Positions 43,883 through 53,184 are shown, counted from the first letter of the stretch. The stretch is DNA of 64,000 nucleotides from Chersky-840 sp963794615 (GCA_963794615.1 CAWCEP010000005.1:1178001-1242000), one strand, 5' to 3'. The notes: a model not told the origin generated them from the letters alone. A program made the numbers and translations.

Positions 43883-44998
43883 TCACCACAGCGTGGGCGC
43901 GGCTCCCTCGAGCTCGGCACCGGGGGCAACCTCACCGAGGTGGGCAAAGGCCCGGGGCGTGGCCATCCGGCCTCGCGGCGTCCGCTGGAGGAGGCCCTGT
44001 TGGAGGAGATAGGGCTCATAGGCGTCCTCGACCGTGTCGGGCTCTTCTCCTACGCAGTGGGCGAGGGTGACGAGACCCACCGGGCGCCCGTCGAACCGAC
44101 GGCACAGGGCGTCGAGGATGGCACGGTCGACCTTGTCGAGGCCGAGCTCGTCGACCCCGAAGAGCTCGAGCCCCTCGAGGGCGAGCGACGCGGTGATCGC
44201 ACCTTGCGCCCGTACCTCCACGAAGTCGCGCACCCGGCGCAGGAGTCGGTTGGCGATGCGGGGCGTGCCCCGAGCCCGGGACGCGATGTGGCCGGCCCCT
44301 TCGAGCTCCACGGCCACACCGAGAATGCCGGCCGAGCGCACCACGATGCCCTGGAGGTCCTCGGGTGCATAGAGGTCGAGACGCCCCACGAAGCCGAAGC
44401 GGTCGCGCAACGGGCTCGTCAGCAGCCCCGTGCGCGTGGTCGCGCCCACGAGCGTGAACCGGGGAAGGTCGAGCCGGATGGAACGCGCCGTCGGCCCCTT
44501 GCCGATGAGGATGTCGAGCTGGAAGTCCTCCATGGCGGGATACAGGACCTCTTCGACGGGACGGGGCAGACGATGGATCTCGTCGATGAACAACACGTCA
44601 CCGTGCTGCAGGTCGGTGAGCAACGCGGCCAGGTCGCCGGCGCGGACGAGGGCGGGCCCCGAGGTGATGCGCAGTCCCACACCCATCTCGGCCGCCACGA
44701 TGCCCGCCAACGACGTCTTGCCGAGGCCGGGAGGCCCGGCGAACAACAGATGGTCGACGGGTTGCTCCCGCCGGCGCGCCGCCTCGAGCACGATCTCGAG
44801 GTGCTCGGTGAGCTGCGGCTGCCCGTTGAACTCGACGAGGTGCCGAGGCCGGAGCCGGGCCTCGTCGGCGAGCTCGGACGGGTCGGGAAGCGGGTTCACC
44901 GGCCGCGCCAGGACGTCGTCGGCCCCCGACGCCGCGCCGGGGACGTCCCCCGCTCGAGGAACGCCGGGCGCCGACAGCACCTCGCGCCGGCCGTTCAC
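43883..44998 (-). CDS. ruvB: Holliday junction branch-migration helicase RuvB
   Basis: A 371-residue AAA+ motor that drives branch migration with RuvA. It shows Walker A in FAGPPGLGKTSLAG, Walker B in VLFIDEIHRL, sensor 1 in LVGATTRTGLLTSPLRDRF with the arginine finger, and the winged-helix C-terminus GLVTLAHCVGEEPDTVEDAYEPYL-type block. The N-terminal 50 residues are poorly conserved. The GTG overlaps the ruvA stop as GTGA (44995-44998). Confidence 0.97.
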   Translation of the reverse strand: MNGRREVLSAPGVPRAGDVPGAASGADDVLARPVNPLPDPSELADEARLRPRHLVEFNGQPQLTEHLEIVLEAARRREQPVDHLLFAGPPGLGKTSLAGIVAAEMGVGLRITSGPALVRAGDLAALLTDLQHGDVLFIDEIHRLPRPVEEVLYPAMEDFQLDILIGKGPTARSIRLDLPRFTLVGATTRTGLLTSPLRDRFGFVGRLDLYAPEDLQGIVVRSAGILGVAVELEGAGHIASRARGTPRIANRLLRRVRDFVEVRAQGAITASLALEGLELFGVDELGLDKVDRAILDALCRRFDGRPVGLVTLAHCVGEEPDTVEDAYEPYLLQQGLLQRTPRGRMATPRAFAHLGEVAPGAELEGAAPTLW

Positions 44999-45594
44999 CG
45001 GGCCCCCGCCAGCTCCCGCAACGCCTGACGCAGGAGCTCCTCGACGGTGCCCTCGTCCGAGCCACCCTCGAGGGCCCGCCGGATCTCGTCGGGCCCGTAG
45101 CCGAGCTCGGTCAGCGCGGCCCGCACCTCGCCGCGCGCCTCGGAGGGACTTCCCTCCCCCCCGGGCACGCCGTCGCCGGCGAAGGCGGGCAGCTCGAGGC
45201 GCGAGCGCAGGTCGAGGACGAGCCGGGCCGCCGTCTTGCGTCCTACCCCGGGCACGGTGCACAACGCCCCGAGATCCTCGTCGAGCACGGCCCGGATCAG
45301 GTCGGCGGGGCGCAGCGCCCCGAGCACGGCGAGGGCGAGGGCAGGGCCCACCCCGTGCGCGCCGAGCAGGGCCTCGAAGCACCGGCGCTCCTCGGTGGTG
45401 GCGAAGCCGTAGAGCACGATGGCGTCCTCGCGGACGTGGGTGTGGACGTGGAGCTCCACGGGGGAGCCCCGATCGCCTACGGCGGCGAGCAACGTCGGCG
45501 CTACCGTGAGGCGGTAGCCGACTCCGCCGACGTCGACGATGAGCTCACCGTCGGGGCTGCGATCGACGAGCTCGCCCCGCAGCCAGCCGATCAC
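44995..45594 (-). CDS. ruvA: Holliday junction DNA-binding protein RuvA
   Basis: A 199-residue protein that holds the four-way junction for RuvB. The N-terminal OB domain begins MIGWLRGELVDRSPDG. Two helix-hairpin-helix motifs follow (FEALLGAHGVGPALALAVLG and LCTVPGVGRKTAARLVLDL), then a flexible linker and the RuvB-binding C-terminal domain (ALTELGYGPDEIRRAL). The GTG at 45594 overlaps the ruvC stop as GTGA, which fixes the correct end of ruvC despite its frame problem. Confidence 0.97.
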   Translation of the reverse strand: MIGWLRGELVDRSPDGELIVDVGGVGYRLTVAPTLLAAVGDRGSPVELHVHTHVREDAIVLYGFATTEERRCFEALLGAHGVGPALALAVLGALRPADLIRAVLDEDLGALCTVPGVGRKTAARLVLDLRSRLELPAFAGDGVPGGEGSPSEARGEVRAALTELGYGPDEIRRALEGGSDEGTVEELLRQALRELAGAR

Positions 45595-46102
45595 GGCCGC
45601 CTCCCCGAGCCGGCCGCCTCGATGGCGCGTCGCAGGGGCTGGGCGGTGAGGTGGCACACCGCCAACGCCAGGGCGTCGGCGACGTCGGGGGGCCGGGGGG
45701 CTCGGCCAGTCCCAGCAGCGCCGCCACCATTCGCTGGACCTGGTCCTTGGTGGCACCGCCGAAGCCGACCACGGCCTGCTTCACCTCGTTGGCGCTGTAC
45801 TGGGCGACCTCGCACCCGGCTTCGGCCGCCACCAGCAGGGCAACCCCGCCCGCCTGGCCCGTCGCCATGGCGGTGCGGACGTTGGTCTGGAAGAACACGC
45901 GCTCCACGACAACGGCATCGGGACGCGTCTCGGCCACGATGCCCCGGAGCTCTCTGCACAGCACCCGCAGCCGTTCCGGGAGCGGGAGCTCGGGCTCGGT
46001 GGTGACGACCCCGCCGGACATGGCGGTCAGATCGCTGCCGTACTGCCGCACCACCCCGTACCCGCACCGGGACAGCCCGGGGTCGATACCCAGGACGAAC
46101 AC
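45591..46102 (-). CDS. ruvC: Crossover junction endodeoxyribonuclease RuvC, frame broken in a C-run
   Basis: RuvC cuts Holliday junctions. The start is clear: FVLGIDPGLSRCGYGVV with the first catalytic Asp, then VVERVFFQTNVRTAMATGQAGG with the Glu, and NEVKQAVVGFGGATKDQVQRMV. After LLGLAEPP the frame breaks. The expected RPPDVADALALAVCHLTA, with the last catalytic Asp pair, is in the neighbouring frame and ends in a TGA that overlaps ruvA as GTGA. The break lies in two runs of six C (minus strand; 45687-45692 and 45695-45700). One extra C in either run restores a 170-residue RuvC. GTG 46102 follows TAGTGT by 7 bases. Confidence 0.9.
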
Positions 46103-46109
46103 GCGTTCG

Positions 46110-46115
46110 ACACTA
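46110..46115 (-). promoter_or_regulatory. Probable -10 element of the ruvC-ruvA-ruvB operon
   Basis: TAGTGT ends 7 bases before GTG 46102, in the 47-base gap after yebC; leaderless layout. Confidence 0.5.
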
Positions 46116-46149
46116 GCCAGGGGCCGAGGGGCGGAGGTGGATGTGGGGC

Positions 46150-46902
46150 TCAGTCGGCGACCGCGGCCGCCAGCACCTCGTCGGGAGTGTCGAAGTTGGA
46201 CCAGACGTTCTGGACGTCGTCGTCGTCGTCGAGGGCCTCGAGCAGTCGCAGGACGCGTCGCACCTGGCCCTCCTCGGTCACCGGGACGGTGGTCGAGGGC
46301 ACCATGGCCATCTCGGCCGACTCCGGCGTCATTCCCGCCGCCTCGAGTGCGTCGCGCACGGCGTGGAGGTCCTGGGGCGCACTGGTGACGACCCACTGGT
46401 CGCCGTCGCGAGCCAGGTCCTCGGCGCCGGCCTCGACGGCCACCTCCATAATCGTGTCCTCGTCGAACGACGACGGGAGCACGATCACGCCCTTGCGGGC
46501 GAACTGCCATCCCACCGCCCCGGGCTCGGCCATGGACCCGCCGTTGCGGGTGAAGACGTTGCGGATCTCGGCGCCGGTCCGGTTGCGGTTGTCGGTGAGG
46601 CAGTCGACGATGATGGCCACCCCGCTCGGCGCGTAGCCCTCGTAGGACACCTCTTCGTAGTGCACGCCCTCGAGCTCACCGGTGCCTCGCTTGATGGCCC
46701 GTTCGATCTTGTCCATAGGGAGCGACGCGGCCCGCGCCTTCTCGAACATGGTGCGGAGGGTGGCATTGGTGGTGACGTCACCGCCGCCCTCTCGCGCCGC
46801 CACCTCGAGCTGGCGGATGAGCTTGGCGAACACCTTGGCGCGCACCTTGTCGACAGCCGCCTTGCGGTGCTTGGTGGTCGCCCATTTCGAGTGCCCTGAC
46901 AT
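46150..46902 (-). CDS. yebC: YebC/PmpR-family transcription or translation factor
   Basis: A 250-residue member of the YebC family, with the conserved start SGHSKWATTKHRKAAVDKVR, the YEGYAPSGVAIIVDCLTDNRNRT block, and the KGVIVLP and FDTP-type ends. Members act as DNA-binding regulators (PmpR) or, as recently proposed for YebC, help ribosomes through proline stretches; the two roles cannot be separated here. It usually lies between pdxT and ruvC in actinobacteria, as here. The ATG follows a GGACGGTAGGA stretch that may serve as ribosome site. Confidence 0.95.
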   Translation of the reverse strand: MSGHSKWATTKHRKAAVDKVRAKVFAKLIRQLEVAAREGGGDVTTNATLRTMFEKARAASLPMDKIERAIKRGTGELEGVHYEEVSYEGYAPSGVAIIVDCLTDNRNRTGAEIRNVFTRNGGSMAEPGAVGWQFARKGVIVLPSSFDEDTIMEVAVEAGAEDLARDGDQWVVTSAPQDLHAVRDALEAAGMTPESAEMAMVPSTTVPVTEEGQVRRVLRLLEALDDDDDVQNVWSNFDTPDEVLAAAVAD

Positions 46903-46933
46903 TCCTACCGTCCTTTGATTCCGATGGCTTCGA

Positions 46934-47566
46934 TCATCGGCGGTCCCCGATCATCGACACGAACAACGCATGGACCCGCCGGTCGGGCGTGAGCTCGGGG
47001 TGAAACGCGGCGACGAGCGCGTTTCCCTGGCGACACAACACCGGCACGACCCTGGCCTCGCCGACGAGGGGTTCGTCTCCCCCGATGGCGTGGCCCGACT
47101 GGACCAAGGTGGCGAGGACCTCGACGCCGGGCCCGCTCGCCTCGACCAGCGGTGCCCTGATGAACACGGCGCGCAGGGGGGCACCGGGGAGCACCGGGAC
47201 GTCGAGGTCACACTCGAACGACTCGAGCTGGCGTCCGAACCCATTGCGCCGCACCGTGATGTCGATGGTGCCGTAGTAGCGCTGGTCGGCTCGCCCGTCG
47301 ACGGCGCCGGTCCCGAGCAGGATCATCCCTGCGCAGGTCCCCAGGACGGGAAGCCCGGCGGCGAGCTCCTTGCCGAGAGGGTCGGCCAATCCCGAGGAGT
47401 CGAGCAGCATCGACATCGTCGTGGACTCGCCCCCGGGGAGGATGATGCCGTCGAGCCCGGCGAGGTCGTCGGGCCGGCGTACCTTCCGGGGCGATGCCCC
47501 GATCTCGGTCAGCGCAGCGCTGTGCTCAGCGACGTCGCCCTGGAGTGCGAGGACGCCGATGTCCAC
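46934..47566 (-). CDS. pdxT: Pyridoxal 5'-phosphate synthase glutaminase subunit
   Basis: PdxT releases ammonia from glutamine and passes it to PdxS. The 210-residue protein begins DIGVLALQGDVAEHSAAL. It has the oxyanion PGGESTTM motif, the nucleophile cysteine in GTCAGMILL, and the catalytic His/Glu pair in AAFHPELTPD. The GTG at 47566 gives the standard N-terminus. The gene follows pdxS by 35 bases, so both subunits of the DXP-independent vitamin B6 route are made together. Confidence 0.96.
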   Translation of the reverse strand: MDIGVLALQGDVAEHSAALTEIGASPRKVRRPDDLAGLDGIILPGGESTTMSMLLDSSGLADPLGKELAAGLPVLGTCAGMILLGTGAVDGRADQRYYGTIDITVRRNGFGRQLESFECDLDVPVLPGAPLRAVFIRAPLVEASGPGVEVLATLVQSGHAIGGDEPLVGEARVVPVLCRQGNALVAAFHPELTPDRRVHALFVSMIGDRR

Positions 47567-47601
47567 GTGGAGGCACCTCGGCGGCGCGGGGGGACATCGG
47601 C

Positions 47602-48555
47602 CTACCAGCCTCGGTCGGCCATGCGCTGGTCGAGCCCGGCCACCTCGAGCCCGGGCATCGAGGCACCCAGACCACGACTCACCTTGGCGACGATCTGGGC
47701 ATCGTCGAAATGCGTGGTGGCCTCCACGATGGCGCGGGCCCGGCGCGCCGGGTCCTCGCTCTTGAAGATCCCCGATCCGACGAAGACCGCTTGCGCCCCG
47801 AGCTGCATCACGAGTGCGGCGTCGGCCGGGGTGGCGATGCCACCGGCACAGAACAGGGGCACGGGCAGGCGTCCGGTGTCGGCCACCTCCTCCACGAGAT
47901 CGATCGGGGCGCTGAGGCGCTTGGCCCAGGCGTAGCGCTCGGCCCCATCGGCCTGGGTGAGGGCGCCGATGTCGCCGAGGATGGACCGAAGGTGGCGCAC
48001 GGCCTCGACGATGTTGCCCGTACCCGCTTCGCCCTTGGAGCGGATCAGCGCCGCCCCTTCGGAGATGCGGCGCAGTGCCTCCCCGAGGTTGGTGGCGCCA
48101 CAGACGAAGGGAACCCGAAAGGCGCGCTTGTCGATGTGGTGGGCCTCGTCGGCGGGTGTGAGCACCTCGCTCTCGTCGATGTAGTCGACGTCGAGGGCCT
48201 CGAGGATCTGGGCCTCGGCGAAGTGGCCGATGCGGGCCTTGGCCATGACCGGGATGGTGACGGCGCGCTGGATGGCTTCGATCAGGGCCGGATCGCTCAT
48301 GCGGGCCACGCCGCCCTGGGCGCGGATGTCGGACGGGACGCGCTCGAGCGCCATGACCGAGACGGCGCCGGCGTCCTCGGCGATCCGAGCGTGCTCGGCG
48401 GTGACCACGTCCATGATCACGCCCCCGCGCAGCATGTCGGCCAGGCCGCGCTTGACCGTGAACGTCCCGGTCTGCCGGTTCCCGGTCGGAACCTCGGCCC
48501 CGACGGGCTCTGGCGTCCGTGTCGATGTGGGCTGTGCCGTGGGGGCGTCCTCCAT
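47602..48555 (-). CDS. pdxS: Pyridoxal 5'-phosphate synthase lyase subunit
   Basis: PdxS condenses ribose 5-phosphate, glyceraldehyde 3-phosphate and ammonia into PLP. The 317-residue TIM barrel is highly conserved: KRGLADMLRGGVIMDVVTAEHARIAEDAGA-type start, PVMAKARIGHFAEAQ with an active lysine, YIDESEVLTPAD, and FCAGGIATPADAALVMQLGA. About 33 residues before the barrel are non-conserved. The ATG lies 6 bases after TAGACT, so the mRNA is probably leaderless. Confidence 0.97.
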   Translation of the reverse strand: MEDAPTAQPTSTRTPEPVGAEVPTGNRQTGTFTVKRGLADMLRGGVIMDVVTAEHARIAEDAGAVSVMALERVPSDIRAQGGVARMSDPALIEAIQRAVTIPVMAKARIGHFAEAQILEALDVDYIDESEVLTPADEAHHIDKRAFRVPFVCGATNLGEALRRISEGAALIRSKGEAGTGNIVEAVRHLRSILGDIGALTQADGAERYAWAKRLSAPIDLVEEVADTGRLPVPLFCAGGIATPADAALVMQLGAQAVFVGSGIFKSEDPARRARAIVEATTHFDDAQIVAKVSRGLGASMPGLEVAGLDQRMADRGW

Positions 48556-48561
48556 GGTGCC

Positions 48562-48567
48562 AGTCTA
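48562..48567 (-). promoter_or_regulatory. Probable -10 element of pdxS-pdxT
   Basis: TAGACT ends exactly 6 bases before ATG 48555, with no Shine-Dalgarno sequence. Confidence 0.55.
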
Positions 48568-48617
48568 CCCCCGAGCTTCGCCGGCCCCACCGGGGCACGG
48601 GGCCTACCGGCCCGTGC

Positions 48618-49882
48618 TCACCACTCGGCCAGCGAGGAGACTCGCAGGGCGGGCGCGTCGAGTTCGTCGACCACGTCCCACCGCATCACGTCGCCACCCG
48701 GGGTCTCGGGGAGCGCGACCGTCCACAGCCAACGCGTCGTGCGCGCCACGCCGCGTCGGGTGAGCGACGAGGGGGACGCGGCGGGGGCCCTTCGGCCATG
48801 ATCACCAGGGCGTCGTGGAGCCCGGGCGGAAAGCGGGTCACAGCCACGGCGAGGCGGTCGGTACGGAATTCGCGACCTCGGCCGGCCAGCGTGTGCACGA
48901 GCCCCGACACCGGGAAGAACGTCGCCAGCGGGAGCGCGATGGCGGCTGCCATCGTGGCCGGAGCGATATCGGCGCGCTTCACGTGCACGAGCTCGTGCGC
49001 CAGCACTCCCTCGAGGCACACCGGGTCGAGCGATTGCAGCAACCCCGACGTCAGCACCAGCACGGCGGCCCCACTCTTGCGGCCCAGGGCCAGCGCCTGG
49101 CGGGTCCATTCGTCGATGACGACGATGTCGGGGGGGTCGACGCCCATGGTGGCGCACAGACCGTCGACCAGGTTCTCGGCCCGAGCCAGCTCCACCTCCC
49201 CGCCGGGACGCGCCCCCAGGGCGCGCAGCACGAAGCGCGTCGCGCCCCGCCACACCATCAACCACACCAGGAGCCCGATGCCCACGCCGAGGATGAGACC
49301 GAGGATGTCGAGACCGATGGCGACGCCCACCACGGCGACCACCACCAACACCGCCACGCCCGGCACCGCCGAGATGAGCAACGCCCGGCGGCGGTTGTGA
49401 TGGAACTCGCCGCTGTCGCCTCTCGTCCCGGGAGGAACGGGCACCGGTACGGGCTCGGTGTCCACCGCGGCGGCGAGCGCTGTCTCTCGCACCCGATGGC
49501 GCGAACCCGATCCCGGGGGACGCGCCCCGGAACGGTTCGCGCCCCGGTCCGTCGGTCCCGAGCGGGGTGCTCCCCCGCCACTGCCTCCCCCGCCACTGGC
49601 TCCGCCGCGACCCTGGGGGGCACCGCGTCCACCCGAGCCTGCGCTTCGCCCCGATCCTCCTCGTCGTCGACCGCCCGAGCCGCCTCCACCGCCCGACCGG
49701 TTGCCCCCCGAGCCGGCCGACGGGTTGGCCCCGGTGCGGCCCCCGCCCGTGCTTCGACCCGTGCCCGGGGCACCACCGGCGTTGCGCCCGCCCCCCGTGC
49801 CCGGGGAACCCTGGGAAGGTCGGCGGGAGCGCGAGCGTCGCCGGCCCGATGACGAGCCCGGCGATGGAGGGGTACCGGCCAT
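48618..49882 (-). CDS. M48-family membrane zinc metalloprotease with a Gly/Arg/Ser-rich N-terminus, frame broken near the end
   Basis: An HtpX-like peptidase of about 421 residues once one base is restored. The first 110 residues are an unusual low-complexity Gly/Arg/Ser/Pro stretch, followed by a polar linker. Two membrane helices come next (LLISAVPGVAVLVVVAVVG and the following ILGLILGVGIGLLVWLMVW). The protease domain has ALALGRKSGAAVLVLTSGLL, the zinc motif GVLAHELVHVKRAD and the third-ligand region EFRTDRLAV. After ALVIMAEG the natural end (RTTRWLWTVALPE ... SSLAEW) is in the next frame, so a base is missing near 48787-48790. The ATG follows TACACT by 9 bases. Substrates are unknown. Confidence 0.82.
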
Positions 49883-49891
49883 CGTCCCCGA

Positions 49892-49897
49892 AGTGTA
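49892..49897 (-). promoter_or_regulatory. Possible -10 element of the M48 protease gene
   Basis: TACACT ends 9 bases before ATG 49882, just after the pimA stop, so the gene may have its own promoter. Confidence 0.4.
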
Positions 49898-49907
49898 CGG
49901 CCCGGGC

Positions 49908-51023
49908 TCAGGGCGACGAGCGGCTCCCGGCCACGACCCGCTCGTAGACACCGAGGTAGCGCTGGGCCACCCGCGGCATCGACCACTGCGAGGCGTGGGT
50001 GAAGGCGGCGTCGAGTGCGGCCGGGGCGCACCACCCCGTGCCCTGCGCGGCGTCGCCCGCCACGGTCTCGAGGGCGCGCGCCAGGGCGGCCACGTCGCCG
50101 GGCGCCACGAGCAGGCCGTGCCCCGCCACCACCGCTTCGTACCCGGGGAGATCGCTCGCCACCACTGCCGCTCGAGCCGCCATCGCCTCGAGCAGGACCA
50201 CGCCGAAGGACTCGCCTCGCAGCGCGGGCGCACACAGCGCGTGGGCCCCGGCGAGGCGCGACGCCAACTCGTCGTCGGAGAGCCGGCCCAGCCACTCGAG
50301 CCGGTCGCCACCGGGATGCCGACGGCGCAACTTCTCGGTATCGGGGCCCTCCCCCGCCACCCACACGGTCATGGTGCCGGCCTCGAGTCGCGACGCCGCC
50401 TCGAGCAGCACGCCCAGTCCCTTGCGCTCCTCGTGGCGCCCGACGAAGAGCACCGTCGGCCCCGTGGTCGGGGACGGGCTCGCCGTCGAGAAGCGCTCGA
50501 GGTCGATGCCGTTGCCGATGATCTCGTAGGTGCCCCCGAGCGCGTCCTGGGCCGTGGCGCGCGCCTCGGACGACACGGCACAGCGCGCCGCCAACCGACC
50601 CGCCAGGGCGCGCGCCACGGGACCGAGCACCCGGTAGGCCACGCTGCTCCCGGCCCGGTGGAACGTCCCCACCTTGGGCAGGCCGCACGCCACCAGGCAC
50701 GCGTAGGCGGGGCCGGGCGCCAGCGGCTCGTGGAGGTGCAGGACGTCGAAGCCGCCGTCTCGCACGGCGCGCACGGCGCGCACGGCCGCCCCCGGGCCCA
50801 ACGCCACCGGGGCCACCGACCCGTTGGCGGGCAGCCCCGTGGAGCGACCCAGACCGACGAGCGCGCCCGGGGCCAGGCCGGGAACGGGACGGTCGTCGTC
50901 GACAGGGCCAAGCACCACGGCGTCGTGACCGGCGGCGGCGAGCGCGGCGGCGAGACCGATCACCTGGCCCTGGACACCACCGGGCCGGCTCAGGCTGTAC
51001 GGGCACAGCAGGGCCACGCGCAC
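49908..51023 (-). CDS. pimA: Phosphatidylinositol alpha-mannosyltransferase
   Basis: PimA (GT4, GT-B fold) moves mannose from GDP-mannose to phosphatidylinositol, the first PIM step on the cytoplasmic membrane face. The 371-residue protein has CPYSLSRPGGVQGQVIGLA at the N-terminus, HLHEPLAPGPAYACL, IIGNGIDLERF, FVGRHEERKGLGVLLEA and the donor-site motif RGESFGVVLLEAMA. The assignment rests strongly on the neighbouring pgsA and patA, in the same order as in mycobacteria. Confidence 0.94.
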   Translation of the reverse strand: MRVALLCPYSLSRPGGVQGQVIGLAAALAAAGHDAVVLGPVDDDRPVPGLAPGALVGLGRSTGLPANGSVAPVALGPGAAVRAVRAVRDGGFDVLHLHEPLAPGPAYACLVACGLPKVGTFHRAGSSVAYRVLGPVARALAGRLAARCAVSSEARATAQDALGGTYEIIGNGIDLERFSTASPSPTTGPTVLFVGRHEERKGLGVLLEAASRLEAGTMTVWVAGEGPDTEKLRRRHPGGDRLEWLGRLSDDELASRLAGAHALCAPALRGESFGVVLLEAMAARAAVVASDLPGYEAVVAGHGLLVAPGDVAALARALETVAGDAAQGTGWCAPAALDAAFTHASQWSMPRVAQRYLGVYERVVAGSRSSP

Positions 51024-51038
51024 CGAAACGTCCTCGCC

Positions 51039-52017
51039 TCAGTCCGAGGAGCCCGGCCCGGTGTCACTCGGCCAGTTGGGCTGGAAGAGGTGCCATTGCT
51101 GCGGGGCGCGACGGATGAGGAGCTCGAGGTCGTTGGCGACGAGCTGCGTGACGCGGGCCACGTCCTGGCGCAGCCCTCCGGTGCGGGTGGCGGCCACCGG
51201 GGGCATGATCACCGCCGTGTGCCCGATGCCGGGACCGCTGTAGACCGCGGTAGGGAGCAAGACCGCCCCAGTGCGCAGGGCGAGCATGGCGGGACCGGCC
51301 GGGATGGTGGTGTGCTCGCCGAAGAACTCGACGTCGATGCCGTTGCCGGCGATGTCTCGGTCGCACAGCAGCCCGACGAGCTTCCCCGCCCGCAAGGTGC
51401 GCAACAACACGCGACTGGCGTCGGCGCCGAGGGGCACGATGGTGAGGCCCATCGCCTCGCGCTGGGCCACGAACCAGTCGTACATCGCCGGCGGCTTGAG
51501 CGGCTCGGCCACGCTCGTCATGGGGTAGCCCTGCTGCGCCAGCCAGGCGCCACCCCACTCCCAGCTCCCGATGTGGGGAAGCGCCATGATCACGCCGTTG
51601 CCGGCCTCCATGCCCGACACGAGGTGCTCCCACCCGCTCTCGACCACGAACCGGTCCGTGATGACGGCGGGAGGGATGGCGGGCAGGCGCGCCCCCTCGA
51701 ACCAGTAGCGCGGCATAGTTGAGAAAGGCGCGCCGCGTGGCGGCCCGCACCTCGGCGTCGGTCAACCCGGGGCCGAGCACGCGCCGGAGATGTCGCCCGT
51801 ACATGGCCCCGGCGTCGCCGGAGAAGTTCGACAACACCATCGCCACCATCGAGGCCGCCGCCGCGGCGACGTGTTCGGGAAGCTTCTGCATCGCCGTCCC
51901 GAGGGAGCGATACGTCAGATACGAGACCCAGGCACCGACGCCGCCGTCGTCGTCCCCATCGCCGCCGCCATCGCCAGGGTCACCGACCCCGTCGGTGCGT
52001 TCGGACGCGTCGGGCAC
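51039..52017 (-). CDS. patA: Phosphatidylinositol mannoside acyltransferase (LpxL/HtrB-like), frame broken
   Basis: This acyltransferase of the lysophospholipid/LpxL family adds a fatty acid to the PIM mannose. The N-terminal part (WVSYLTYRSLGTAMQKLPEHVAA ... RRAFLNYA) and the rest (RYWFEGARLPAIPP; ALPHIGSWEWGGAWL with the H-x4-E catalytic pair; LLCDRDIAGNG; FQPNWPSD) are in different frames. One extra G at about 51711, between the codons for Ala and Arg in NYA-RYWFE, explains the break. Removing it gives about 325 residues. The acidic Gly/Asp-rich start from GTG 52017 is unusual. Gene order pgsA-patA-pimA supports the role. Confidence 0.88.
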
Positions 52018-52058
52018 CGTGCGGACCGCGTGACCGGGTCAGACGGGGGAGGCGGGGC

Positions 52059-52958
52059 TCAGAAGCCGCGCGACGACGGCCGGCGGGTGTTGCGCGCCGT
52101 GGGTCGGGCCTCGCGACGGGCACGCCAGATACGACCCGAACGACTCGAGGGCACACCGGCGCGTCGCGCCCGCCACCGACCCGACGGCTGGGCGGCACGG
52201 CGCGGGACCGCCGCGTGCGCCCCCAGGGCGTCGCGATGGGCACGGGCTTCACGCCAGGTCCGCCAGCGCGAGTCCACCCGTCCCTCTCGCCAACGAGCCA
52301 GGGCCCGGCGGGTGACGTCCATGTCGGCCTCGGCCAGCACAGCCCGCGTCGAGGCCAGGGGAGGTGGCCCCTCGGCCTCCTTCCACACGTTCACGAACCG
52401 CCCCAGGGCCGTGGCACACAGGAGCCCGAAGAACACCCACAACGCGGGGACGAAGGCGGCGACAGAAACGGCGCCGGCGATGAAGCACAGCCCGAGCAAG
52501 ATGAACCGCTCGGCGCGTTCCATGAGCCCACCCTTGGCCGACAAGCCGAGCAGCTCGGCCTTGGCCCGCTGATAGGAGATGAGCGACGTCACCGCCAGGA
52601 TGGCGAAGGGCAACAGGACCATCTCGCCGTGATGGCGCCCGGCCAGGTACCAGGCCACACCCCCGAAGAGAAAGGCGTCGGAGATCCGGTCGGCCACCGA
52701 GTCGAAGAAGGCGCCGCGCACCGAGGCCCGTCCCGAGGCCTTGGCCACCGGCCCGTCGAAGAGATCGGGCAGGCCGGTGGGAAAGAGGAGGAGGATCCCC
52801 AACACCAGGTGGCCCGAACCCACGGCGACGGCGGTGACCACGGACATGACCAGGCCGAAGATGGTGAGGACGTCGGCGGTGATCCCCACACGCACGAAGA
52901 CCGTGCCGACAGGCTTGGTCGTGCGGTCCACCGCGTGGCGCCAACGACCATCGAACAT
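52059..52958 (-). CDS. pgsA: CDP-alcohol phosphatidyltransferase (phosphatidylinositol[-phosphate] synthase)
   Basis: A membrane enzyme that joins CDP-diacylglycerol to inositol phosphate, feeding PIM synthesis. The family signature is present from about residue 65: DLFDGPVAK followed by GAFFDSVADR, which holds the metal-binding aspartates in the D-x2-DG ... G-x3-D-x3-D order. The usual Arg after Ala is Lys. About six membrane helices cover residues 30-185. A long Arg-rich C-terminal tail (about 205-299) is atypical. ATG 52958 has GGAGGA 8 bases upstream and TAGGAT about 30 bases upstream. It is the first gene of the PIM cluster. Confidence 0.92.
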   Translation of the reverse strand: MFDGRWRHAVDRTTKPVGTVFVRVGITADVLTIFGLVMSVVTAVAVGSGHLVLGILLLFPTGLPDLFDGPVAKASGRASVRGAFFDSVADRISDAFLFGGVAWYLAGRHHGEMVLLPFAILAVTSLISYQRAKAELLGLSAKGGLMERAERFILLGLCFIAGAVSVAAFVPALWVFFGLLCATALGRFVNVWKEAEGPPPLASTRAVLAEADMDVTRRALARWREGRVDSRWRTWREARAHRDALGAHAAVPRRAAQPSGRWRARRAGVPSSRSGRIWRARREARPTARNTRRPSSRGF

Positions 52959-52988
52959 GCGTGAGTTCCTCCGGGGGGTTCCGCCCCA

Positions 52989-52994
52989 ATCCTA
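52989..52994 (-). promoter_or_regulatory. Probable -10 element of pgsA
   Basis: TAGGAT lies about 30 bases before ATG 52958, leaving a normal leader with a GGAGGA ribosome site. It is in the 290-base divergent gap to the EF-G-like gene, in which only promoters are recognised. Confidence 0.4.
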
Positions 52995-53178
52995 CCATCG
53001 GCTCTTCGAGGCTCCTTCGATAGCCCCATCGCCGTCCCGTACTCGAGACGTCCTGGCCGAGAAGCACGGCGGGGCCCTGTCGGCCGCCCTCGCCGGCCCT
53101 GGCGACGGCAGGTGGGCTGACCTCGGCCCGGGAGTCGAGGAGACGGAAATCGCCCGGGCTCAGTGCAGCTGTCACCGG

Positions 53179-53184
53179 TAGGCT
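53179..53184 (+). promoter_or_regulatory. Possible -10 element of the EF-G-like gene
   Basis: TAGGCT lies about 64 bases before GTG 53249. The leader contains two copies of cggtcgcacg and a strong GGGAGGGAGG ribosome site. Confidence 0.35.
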
